Of a stretch of 64,000 nt of DNA, positions 37,001 to 45,753 are shown one piece after another; within the stretch, counting starts at the first letter, position 1, and each line of letters starts with the position of its first letter. A program made the position numbers and the translations under genes. The stretch is taken from contig CP154957.1 in assembly GCA_039621445.1 (NCBI GenBank), forward strand, positions 12,421,462 to 12,485,461, in the 5' to 3' direction. The notes below the pieces were generated by a model, which saw nothing but the letters and a program-made list of their open reading frames with translations, was not told the DNA's origin and did no database searches. Origin of the DNA: Euglena gracilis (taxonomy: Eukaryota > Euglenida > Euglenophyceae > Euglenales).

Positions 37001-39055
37001 GTGGGTGGGTCCCACTTCTGTCCTACTGTTGCCTGCAGGCAGTCATATTTGACCGTACGACCTCCCCCCCCCCCCGGGTCGGTAAAACGATGCCTGGTGG
37101 AGGCTTCGCTGCCCGAAAAAGGCGTGGGCTCGCTGGCGTACGCGTATACGTTCAACGGCAACACGGCCTACGTTCGTGAGGTCTATGCCAAGGCCGTGGC
37201 GGGGTGACACCTACCGCAGTTGGTGTCGGCGCTTGCACTTGGTGTCGTCGCTTGGCTGCCCTCTCACGCTGTGCCATCGGCAAGGTCCCAAAGTCTTAAA
37301 AATTATTTATATATAACGATATGTATTTATTATAATAATAATTCTAAAAAAAATTATTGCATGTAAATTGCGCCTGAGCTCCGAGGGGTCAGCATTGTAT
37401 GAAACAGTCTGATCAGCGCTCCCCAAAGATGGGCAACTCATATGATGTTTTACACAGATCAGATGATGTTTTGAAGTGAGAAATATCACCAGCAGCCGCC
37501 GTAGCAGCCCAACCAGGCATTTGCTTAAGGGATTGCAGTACCCCCCCCGGGGCCGGGCTGCACTGCCGCGAGTCCAAATATGGCTAGTGGGATTTCTAGC
37601 AGCCCCCCCCGGGGGGGGTCTGCTAGCAGGGCTAGCTAGTGGAAATTTTGTTCCCAGTGACCGGCGCGAAGTGCCGAAAATTTTTTTGGGACCCCCCAAA
37701 ATGGCCAAAAATGCCCGTTTTTGGCCATTTTGGGAATTTTTAGAACAAAATCAGCCAAAAACCTATTAAAAACCTCATTTTTCCTCCGGCGCTTTTTTTT
37801 CCAGTCCTGGGGACCCCCGGACCCCCCCCCCCCCCCAGGGGGGGGGGGGGGTTTAGCTAGTCCATTTTTTCCCGTGTCTAGCCGATTGGCTAGCCAGTAC
37901 CCCCCCCCCCCCCCGGGGTCCTTAAGCAAATGCCTGAGCCCAACACTGTCGAGTTGTTACCATCCCCAGACGTTGATGTGTGTGCATACTTGTGCATGTA
38001 GCCATGTACAGATGTGATTATGAACCCTCTGAATCCCCTCAGTGGGCACTGCCTTATGCCAAGGATGCGCAGGCAGTTCTCCTCCATTTAGGGGTGGCGA
38101 ACCCATTGATCCAAGAGCAAGGGGTTTTCAGAGTTGCTCAGAAATTGGCAGTATTGCATCAAATTTATGTCCCTGTCAAGTGCTTCAAGAAAATTCAGCC
38201 CTGTTACACCTCAGCGTTTTTTTTTTTGCTTCCAGGTTTGGGATATTTTTGTCTCCTTTTGGTGTGTTTCTTTTGTCGGTATGACAAAATTTCTGCAACT
38301 TTTCCGAATCGAAGCGATGTTCTTTCAAGTCTCTGCTGCCTTCCACCTACCTTGCGCTGATTCAAAGTGTTGTTGGGTTGTTTCCTGGTGGCACAGCTGC
38401 CTGCACAGAACTATTCGGAACCCTCTCCCGGCTTTATGCGAGCAATCCATTCCATCCAAAACGCCCCTTGTCTGTGAGTTGTTGGCCATCTCAACGCTGT
38501 CTCGGTTCGAGGTGCATGGCCAGGGGATTCTGTATAGAGGCTGGAGACCATATATCTCTTGAAAACCCCCGTTGCGCAAGTCCTGATTTAGCCCAGCCCA
38601 GCCCAAGTGCATCTGCCCCTGGGATAGCTGCAGTCCAGCTGACCAGGCAATCTGGCTTGAGTTTTTCTGCTGTTTCCACATGTTTTTTCTGCCTTTTGTT
38701 GTATCGCGATTGAGGGGATTTTTTTTTAATTTGTTGTGAATCTGGTTTATTTTTTGTCAACTTTTTTTTCAAGCTAAGTGATTGCTTTTCTCTAAAAAGT
38801 AATAATTACTTCTCCCCCATTTTTACCCGGTGTGGGTTCATCCGGGCTCAGAGCAGTAGTGCAGCAACGTTGCAGCAATTTTGGCCTGGGTTCAGCAACC
38901 CTTTCAGGGATGATGGCTGGACCGTCTTGTGAGAGGGAGCTTGCATCAAGAAGTCCCCTGTACTCGGCCCAAAGGAGGAGTTGGCAAAGCTGAAGGAGCC
39001 AATGGCGGCGCTCAACCCCCAGTTCTTTGTCCTGGAGTTCGGCTTCCGCGCGTAA
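34043..39055 (+). CDS. ABM-B: antibiotic-biosynthesis-monooxygenase-like protein, paralogue B
   Basis: Exon 1 starts at ATG 34043 (MATGTDTGSGTDLPPLALVV). Exon 2 is 36751-36804 (PYFE just upstream may be included). Exon 3 is 37103-37192 (SLPEKGVGSLAYAYTFNGNT, then AYVREVYAK), exon 4 is 38064 to about 38114 (DAQAVLLHLGVANPLIQ), exon 5 is 38479-38511 (LLAISTLSRFE), and the last exon runs from about 38951 to TAA 39053-39055 (VLGPKEELAKLKEPM ... FVLEFGFRA). The fold assignment is as for ABM-A: a single ABM domain of about 95 residues. The codons for GSGT(D/N)LP differ from ABM-A mostly at third positions, so exon 1 is translated past the apparent GT at 34071. Intron 2 (36805-37102) is absent from ABM-A and is an introner. 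Donors at 36805 and 37193 are GC. Substrate and location are unknown; no targeting signal was seen. Confidence 0.7.
34694..34792. repeat. CCAC / CTAT tetranucleotide microsatellite
   Basis: CACCCACCCACCCATCTATCTATCTATCTATC and related units in the first intron of ABM-B, followed by AT-rich DNA to about 34985. Confidence 0.9.
34995..36030. repeat. Composite of introner-like fragments in ABM-B intron 1
   Basis: GGTTCGCAGTACCGCGGGGG at 35005 resembles the left part of 11330, and GGGGTCCTCAAGCAATAGCCTG at 35996-36027 resembles the right end of 37514-37936. Between them lie poly-C/poly-G blocks, GTCGACC repeats, TTTTTCCAGTGACTGGCGGAAATTTTTTG and TCGGCGTGCAGCGTCG. Probably one or two old insertions; no target duplication resolved. 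Confidence 0.45.
36239..36620. mobile_element. Inverted-repeat element, ends CCCCCAAATAATACCCCC
   Basis: TAAAACCCCCAAATAATACC at the left is inverted at the right (GGGGGGTATTATTTGGGGGG, then AGAGTTTA). The interior has a second GGGGTATTTTGGGG pair. Related to 30531-30978 and 15838-15922. It lies in ABM-B intron 1. Confidence 0.5.
36799..37104 (+). mobile_element. Introner forming ABM-B intron 2 (element 36807-37096 plus 8-bp duplication)
   Basis: The element starts CAGGCTTCTTTTTGAGGAC and ends GGTAAAACGATGCCTG, imperfect inverted ends. The flanks GTGGAAGC (36799-36806) and GTGGAGGC (37097-37104) match at 7 of 8. Removing GC...AG from 36805 to 37102 (298 nt = 290-bp element + 8) leaves GTG-GAA-GCT-TCG, restoring the frame of ABM-A, which is continuous here at 26000. 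So donor GC and acceptor AG come from the two copies of the target site. Confidence 0.85.
37506..37944. mobile_element. Introner-like element 37514-37936, 8-bp duplication AGCCCAAC
   Basis: CAGGCATTTGCTTAAGG and CCTTAAGCAAATGCCTG form a perfect 17-bp inverted repeat. AGCCCAAC flanks both ends exactly. The interior includes CTAGCTAGTGG, TTCCCAGTGACCGGCGCGAAGTGCCGAAAATTTTTTT and two long C/G blocks. It lies in the ABM-B intron 37193-38063. Confidence 0.9.
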
Positions 39056-39847
39056 CGCGGAGTCGGCCGGTGACGTTCCTGCCTGGGGCTCAGCACACCT
39101 TGGCTTTGCATGGCGCCCCGAAAGCGTTAGGTTTGGGCCAGGGGTTTTTTTTTTTAGTCGTGGACCCCCCGGGCCCTTGGGGGTGGGTGGGTGGGGAGGA
39201 CCCCCCCCCCCCGGATTAAAAAAAAACAACAACACCCGGTTTGGGTCTTGTTTCCTCCCTGCTGAAGGGCAATGAGAAAAACAACACAGCTAACCATTCA
39301 CCGTTGGCTGTGGGCACTGGGTACTTGTACCCAACAAAGGCTGCCACCTTTTGTTTAGGTCCCCCAAAAGATGCATCCCATCCCCCAAAGGCCCAGACAC
39401 CACTGGGGAGGGGCTGGACGCACTCACTCTTTTGACCTCCATCATCACTCCTCTCTTCTCTCTTGAACTAAACAGAAGCTTGGTGGCAGACTAATAAATG
39501 CACAGGAGACCGTCCCGGCTCAATCCACAAGTAAAAATTATGATACAAATTGTGGCAGTTTTCCAACTATTGGAAGAGTTTCTTTGGGGTGGGGAGAAAA
39601 TGATGAGAAATGGGATTTCGAGGGATTTTGGAGGTTCCTTGTGGCCCTCAAACGCCCCCCAGACCTCCATTTAGTATGCATCACCAAAAACTTCAGCCTA
39701 AAAATTAATGTATCACATATGTATCACCAAACAAAGTTTAATGTATCACACATGTATCACCAATTGAGTTTTTCACCTTTTTACATCAAATGTTTTTTCC
39801 CCCTTTTCTGTTCCGCTTTTCATCCTTGTTTCCTTGCCTCTCTGCAG
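39056..39847. other. 3' flank of ABM-B with a 100-bp MITE and a TATCACC repeat
   Basis: Contains the small element described next and, at 39708-39772, three units of AATGTATCACATATGTATCACC-type sequence that return at 40722-40856. Confidence 0.5.
39131..39246. mobile_element. 100-bp MITE 76 bases after the ABM-B stop codon
   Basis: Element 39139-39238 begins CAGGGGTTTTTTTTTTAGTC and ends AAAAAAAAACAACAACACCCG. The flanks GTTTGGGC and GTTTGGGT match at 7 of 8. Same terminal family as 1472 and 14833; probably within the 3' untranslated region. Confidence 0.75.
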
Positions 39848-40354
39848 ACAAATGGAACATTCTTCTTGTGATTGTGCTTTGGAGACATACCATTGCTTAA
39901 CACCTGTCCCACCCCACCCCCGGGGGTGACTGACTGGTATTTTAGAGTGACAAGACCCTCCCTCTGGGCGTGGGGTAGGCCCAAAAATGAAAAGTGGCTG
40001 GCCTGGCGCCAAAGGCGCCGGATTTTTTTTTGTATTTTTGAAACTTTTCCGCAATGTTGCCTTGCCAACATAAGCGCATTCAAGAGGGGCCGATCGCCCC
40101 CCCCCCCCCGGGGGGTAAAGTGACTGACTAGTTTTTTGGGAAAAAGTGACTGACTGGTCACTTTCAAAGTGGAAAGTGACCCCCCTGGGGGGTCACTTTC
40201 ACTGGAGGGTTAAGCAATGGTATGGTTGGAGGACAGCTGTGCGGAGCTGCGCAACGTGGAAGATGAGGGCATCCCTGACTCGCCTGCTGGAGATGGTTCT
40301 TCATCAGAATTCACCCCCCCCAGAAAGTTACACTGCCCACCCAAAGTCCCATAG
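39848..40354 (+). CDS. Two-exon candidate, MEHSSCDCAL...EFTPPRK, interrupted by an introner
   Basis: After the strong acceptor CCTTGCCTCTCTGCAG, ATG 39852 opens MEHSSCDCAL up to about 39881. The frame resumes at about 40232 (DSCAELRNVEDEGIPDSPAG, DGSSSEFTPPRK) and meets TAG at 40352. The two halves meet exactly at the flanks of the element 39886-40224: TTTGGAGA and GTTGGAGG. The intron could be GA...AG (39882-40231), a donor type known in dinoflagellates, or may use another nearby site. The product is acidic, Cys/Ser/Pro-rich and probably disordered. The stop may instead be intronic, with coding continuing toward 40546-40637. Function unknown. Confidence 0.45.
39886..40224. mobile_element. 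Introner-like element, 339 bp, ends CATACCATTGCTTAAC
   Basis: CATACCATTGCTTAAC and GTTAAGCAATGGTATG form a perfect 16-bp inverted repeat. The flanks TTTGGAGA/GTTGGAGG match at 6 of 8. The interior repeats GTGACTGACTGGT and has the hairpin TGGCGCCAAAGGCGCCGGATTTTTTTT at about 40005. A separate terminal family from the CAGGGG elements. Confidence 0.8.
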
Positions 40355-40545
40355 CGAGGGAAAGTATCATCTTGCTGCAAAGGCCACGTTGAATCGACCA
40401 CAAACAGGTCTGAGCTAAATCCTTATTCAGCTTCCGTCCGCTTTGGTACTGCAAGCAAAGATGTTTTTTAAAACTGTTTTGCGGATGGTGAAGCATGGAA
40501 TCGCCTACTGAAAGCTTCGTTCATTGTAAGACTTGCAGCATTTGA

Positions 40546-40637
40546 ATGGGGGCGGTGTATGATTTGTGCCATGCGTCCAGCTACACACCTGTGGCTTTGA
40601 AGAAGCAACCATGGGAACCTGAGTTCCCCAAGCCCAG
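40546..40637 (+). CDS. Possible exon MGAVYDLCHASSYTPVALKK...
   Basis: ATG 40546 opens MGAVYDLCHASSYTPVALKK and QPWEPEFPKPR, ending at a consensus-like donor CCCAG|GTGAGC. An in-frame TGA sits just upstream, so if this is real it is a first exon or uses an acceptor inside (CGTCCAG|C). It is followed at 40722-40856 by the TATCACC repeat. The residues look like a short folded motif but no family was recognised. Confidence 0.35.
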
Positions 40638-40721
40638 GTGAGCGACACCTTATGTTCGTTTGTAAATTTTGCATCTTACAAATTTGTGCCTCACAACTTT
40701 TGTTTTACGTTTCACCAAGGA

Positions 40722-40856
40722 AAATTTGTGTATCACATATTTATCACCAAATTTTTTTTTTAATGTATCATATGTGTATCACCAAAATTTTTTTAATGTA
40801 TCACATATGTATCACCAAAAAAAATTAATGTATCACAGATACGTTGTGATACGCAC
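40722..40856. repeat. AATGTATCACATATGTATCACCAAA tandem
   Basis: Four degenerate units of about 25-35 bases, each with TATCACATATGTATCACC; the same unit occurs at 39708-39772, 1 kb upstream. Confidence 0.8.
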
Positions 40857-40859
40857 TAA

Positions 40860-42656
40860 TTGGCGGGCTGACGCCCCCCCCCCCCCCAGAGAGGGTCTGA
40901 GTGGGGAGGACTCCCGTGTGGGTTTTCAAATTCGGAGGGATCCCCCCTCTTTCTGAGAGGAAATGCTCTGTCCCTGTCCTGCACCCTCAAGGGCCCGCCG
41001 ATTGGTTGGCCATTTGGCTCGTCGTTGATGAGTTTTGAGTCTCTTTCCTCCCACCGGCGGCCCCAACCTTGGAACGCCCCTTCCCCTGACAACAGCTCAG
41101 ATGGTTGAGCGCCTCCCGCACCCGGGGTTTTCTTATCGTTGCATTTGACCTGCTTCTGCAATAGATTTTTTTACCCAAAATTTACAATATTTGTAGAAGT
41201 TTTGATAGGCCCAGCACTGATGGGGTATTTGAGTCTTTCTGGTAGTTTCAATGGCAACTGCACTGATGCATGATGCATAACCTCAATGGCACCGTGACAG
41301 TCAAGGAAGAACGGCAACATTAGCAACAGAGTAGAAATCGCAGAGGAAAATACCCGCTTTGTAAACGCAGGGGAGGAAAAATCAGACCAGAACTAGACTC
41401 TGAAATATGTGATAAAATGGCAAAATAGCAAATGAACAAAGTTGGGGGATACCCCTCACGATCTCACGATTCCAAAGATGTTTTTCGGCAATTTTTTGAA
41501 GGTTTTCTGAGGATTTCACCTCAAATCTTCAGCTAAAAATCCCAATCCAGCTGGATTTTTTTTCTCCTGTTTGGGTTCCAGCCAGGTCCAGCCCGAAACC
41601 CAAATTCCAAGTGTACCAATCCGTTTTCAAGCCTTTTTTTTGATAAAAGAACAGCAAAAGACCTCCGGGGCAAAATTCTCTGTTTTACATTTTCATTTTC
41701 ATTTGCATTTATGTGGACTTTTTTTTCTGACCGGAAACAGTTCCAAAATGTTGTCACTTCTGGGGGAGATCAGGCCAACTTTTGGCTTCATGACATGCTA
41801 CTCCCAGGCAGGGGGCAAGGGGAATTCGATACAAGGAGAATGTCACGGCGTAGCCCCCCCCCCCCCGATGGCACGGGGGTCTGGACCCCCCCCCCGGCCA
41901 AGGGGGGGGCGGACCGACGGTACCCAGGACCCCCAAAAGGTTAGTATTTTTTTCTGGTGCTTTGTGCAGAAAATGTTTAGCAATGTTGGCGAACTTTTGC
42001 CCAAAAAGTGCCCAAATTGCAATATGCGATTTTGGGGCGATTCTTTGGGGTCGCTTCAAAGAAATGGGGCTGGAGGGAACTTGGCAACAGAGCACCAGAC
42101 TCAATTCTTGGCATTTTTCTGTGCTCAACATTCGAGTTTCGAGGAAAGGGGTTGCAGTCGCTTCCTTTCTTCTGTGGCAGAACCTCTGGATGATCAATGC
42201 ACTCTGCCAAAAAGTGGTGACGAGAATGAGGTGAGGCCCGCGCCTCCTTTGTTCAGGTCCGGTGGGTAACCCCCCCTCCCATTTTTAACCCGCCAGGGTT
42301 CATAGGATTTGGTTTGGTTGGTCGGCCGAAGGGGGGGTTTATAAGCGGGGGGGGGGGGGGATCAGTCAAAGAATTGTTGGTGAATCCGACTCCCCGAAAT
42401 GGCTCCAAAACCTCCCCAAATCGACAATTTTCGGCAAATTTGATAAAAAATAGAGTTTTGAATGAAGGTCGGTCTCAAAAAGTTGACAGAAATAAGTTTT
42501 TTTTGGTAGTTTGTGGCCGAAAAAATCGTCCCCGGCGGCTTTCATCTTTCTTCCCCAGGGGGGGTTTAGAAGTCAATGTTGGTCGGTCCGGGGGGGGGGG
42601 GTATCTGATGGTGCTAAAAATTTGGCGTGAACCATCGAATTTTCGGACCCCAAAAC
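40860..42656. other. No supported gene; degenerate CAGGGTTC-family copy at 41822-42290
   Basis: GGGGAATTCGATACAAGGAGAATG at 41818, CTGGTGCTTTGTGCAGAAAATG at 41956 and GCCAGGGTTCATAGGA at 42288 follow the order of the 4685-5084 family with decay. Otherwise featureless. Confidence 0.4.
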
Positions 42657-45594
42657 CTTAGGCGGCCTAATGCACACTTAAGCTTTTTTCTTTTTATTTG
42701 CGCACTTACGCAAATTTACGAATTTTTTGATTCTTCTTTGATTCGGCTGTGAAGGTCAGGAGGGTTTGAAAACACGTTGACAAGAGAGTGCAAAAAATGA
42801 GCGAAATTCTGTTTTTGGCGGTATGACCCCCGGGACTTTGGCAAAAAATGGTGTTTTTGAGGGGTGCGGAAATGGACTTTGTACGTCAAAACCCCCGGGA
42901 CCTTGCCGGCCCACACTGAAAAAAAAAAAACGCAAAAAAGCGGCAAAGGAACGGGACCTTTACTGCCCTTGTTGCTTCCTTCGGCTGTGTCCCCGGGTGT
43001 GCCCGAGCTGCTGGCGGCTGTGCGGTGTGGCGGTGTCCTGGGTGTTTGCTGGACTGTTATGCTTGCGTCGCCTTGCTATGGTGTTTTGGGGCGGTTTGTT
43101 AAAGCGCAGGAAGGAAGTGCCGGGGGTGTGGGTGTGGTGTGACCAAGCCGGCGGGAAGGACGCAAGGGAGAGGAGGGTAAGTGCGGGGTGTTTGGCAAGG
43201 GAAGTGCAGGGGGGAAGAAATAGGGTCCGCAGGGAATGAAGGGGACGGGTGTGTTCCACCTGGCTTATAGCCGAGATCCGCACAACCAGTTGTGTGGCAA
43301 AGAATCCAGTGGAAGAAGCCCAACACCGGAAGGACAAAACTGTGTTTATTTGCGCAAATGCGCGCACCAACATGTTTATGGTTATTTGCGCAATTGCGCA
43401 AATAAACGTAAACATGTCCTTCAGGGATTGGGCTTTAGTACCCATGAACTGACGCTGTTGATAAACGGCGTGACAAAGGAGCTGTGAGTGCGCAGACCAA
43501 CGGGCCGTCCAGTTGGTGGGTTTGCCACACTGTTTGTCAATGCACAAGCTTATGGGCGAAGATGCGCGCACAAACACAATTATGTTTATGCGCACATTTG
43601 CGCAAATGCGCGCATAAACATGTTCCGTGTTTATTTGCGCAAATGCGCAAATAAACACAAAGAAGGACGGTGTGACGGAAACACAACTGTCAAACACCGA
43701 CAGCAGATGTGGTTCATTTGCTCATTTTTGTGTATCACGTTGTTTGTGGGCGCAAATGCGCAAATAAACTGCATGAAGAAACTGCACAGTTTATTATATT
43801 TATTTGCGCATTTGCGCCCAAAAAACAACGTGATGCGCGCAAATGCGCAAATGAACAACCAATGGGGAAGTAAAAGGCGATTTCATTTGGCCTTCCTACA
43901 GCTACCCTTAGTGGCTTCTGAATGGGTTCAACCCAAATGACCACACCGTCTCCTCCGGTATATGGTGTTATGGTGCCGTTTTTGGACCATTGACAGGTCC
44001 CACAAAAGATGGAGACAGGATTTCCTGAAGGTGGGTGCGCAGCCACCCAGTAACGGTACGTCCACCGGCACCAATTTTTGGGTCCCAAGGGCCCTGCCAC
44101 TGGCCTGCGGCCTCGGCTCCGCTGCTGCAGCCCCATCAGCTGCTGATGCTTCAGCACCCACCAGACCGGCATCCACCTCCCCGGTGCAACAACACCCAGC
44201 TTTAGCGGCCACGTTATACCCCGCAACCGGGGTGTGAGACTGGGGGGACGACGTGGTGCCAGTGCATGGCAGCCAGCATCTGGAGAAAGGTGGCCCTCAA
44301 ACACCCGTTACTTTGGATGCAAGGAAGTGTTGAACCTTTACCACTGCATTGGGTGCATCAAAGCGGTGGGACCCACACCCCCAAATTATGCACAAAAACC
44401 GGTGTGTTTTACCTTTTTCAAGGGAAAAATGGTGGAGAATAACCATAAAACGGACTCCGGCTGACACGTCCCGGGCATTTCAGGTGCCAAATTTTGTCTC
44501 CTTGTAACGCAGTCCTGTTGCAGAAAAGGTGTCGACAGCCACAGGTCGTTTGCACGTCATCAATTCATGACGTTTAACTGCCAAAACGATGACGCCAAAA
44601 CAACAGGCCGTTCAGGCCAGGGAACAGCAGTGCAAATGTACACACATAAGGCAGGCAAATTTTGGCCAGTCAAATGCCGTGTTCCAGTGAGCATTACACA
44701 CCACCTCTCACCACAAATTTCATCACCACGTAATTGTGGTGCAAATCAATGGTTGACGTAAGGAATTGCGTTCGCCAGCTGTCATGGAGGAGGAGATGGT
44801 ATCTCACAACTGATGTTTGTTTATGCGCGCATTTGCGCAAATAAACAAACTTTGTTTGTGTGCGTTAAGGCTCACAGAAACACATCGTTTTGAAGCGGTT
44901 TATTAAATGTTTGTGCGCGCATTTGTGCAAATGCGCAAACAAAACTTAATTGTGTTTATTTGCGCAATTGCGCGCACCAACACGCCCATCACGTTTTAAA
45001 ACCTCGTAGGGTCATGGTCCTCATTGGTGTCTTCTAACATGGAAAGTTAAAGACCATGTTTATTTGCGCATTTGCGCAAATGCGCACACCACCAATTTTG
45101 TTTGTGCGCGCATTTGCGCCCACCAACACGTCATTTTAACATCATCATTTTACGTTTTATTTGCGCAAATGCGCCCACAAACACAGTTGTGTTTATTTGC
45201 GCAAATGCGCCCACAAACACACATCAGTTGCGTGATGGCTGGCTGACGTAGTCTGTGGTGTGTGATCTAATGAGGCTCATTGTGTTCTTACCGGTGGCGG
45301 CAGTATCACAGCCAGTTCAGCCAGCACGTCAGCACCATTTCCAAGTGTCGTAACAAGGGATGTGTGCCTCTCTCCCGTTTGATGTACAACAGCACCAATC
45401 TCACCCTCTGCCCTCTTCACGTCACTTGGTAAGCAGCATTCACACCAAACTGCTGGGAGTTAATCCCCTTCAATAAAGGGGTGTCACAGCTCATAATCTG
45501 TTCTCCCTGTGTCAGGGTACAGGGTCCAGGAATTTCGTAGAATTTGCGCATTTGCGCAAAAAAAAACCCTTAAGTGCGAATTCGGCCGCCTAAG
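42657..45594. mobile_element. 2.94-kb inverted-repeat element (copy 3), 5-bp duplication AAAAC
   Basis: The left end CTTAGGCGGCCTAATGCACA then CTTAAGC is inverted at the right as TTAAGTGCGAATTCGGCCGC then CTAAG. AAAAC flanks both ends (42652-42656, 45595-45599). Its length (2938) is within 6 bases of copy 2, although most of the interior differs. The interior is filled from about 43345 with GTTTATTTGCGCAAATGCGC palindromes (more than ten). 44944-45594 is close to copy 1 (1-663). No transposase recognised. Confidence 0.85.
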
Positions 45595-45644
45595 AAAACG
45601 GCCATCCCACCCCAAACGCTCCTGTCCATTGCTGTGCCTCGCAG

Positions 45645-45753
45645 GCTGCCCCCCGCCAGGCCCCATGCCTACCGAGCTGCGTGTGCCGCCCCGGATGCCA
45701 CTCACGTTGCAACGGCTGGCCCGGTACGGCATTGCCCGGGCATTGCCTCGGCT
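45645..45753 (+). CDS. Possible internal exon, basic Leu-rich segment
   Basis: Starts after GCTGTGCCTCGCAG|G, 50 bases beyond the copy 3 element. It reads PMPTELRVPPRMPLTLQRLA then RYGIARALPRL and may end at CCTCG|GCTGTG (GC donor) or run on. GC-rich with a basic amphipathic helix pattern (LQRLARYGIARAL). No family recognised. Confidence 0.35.
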
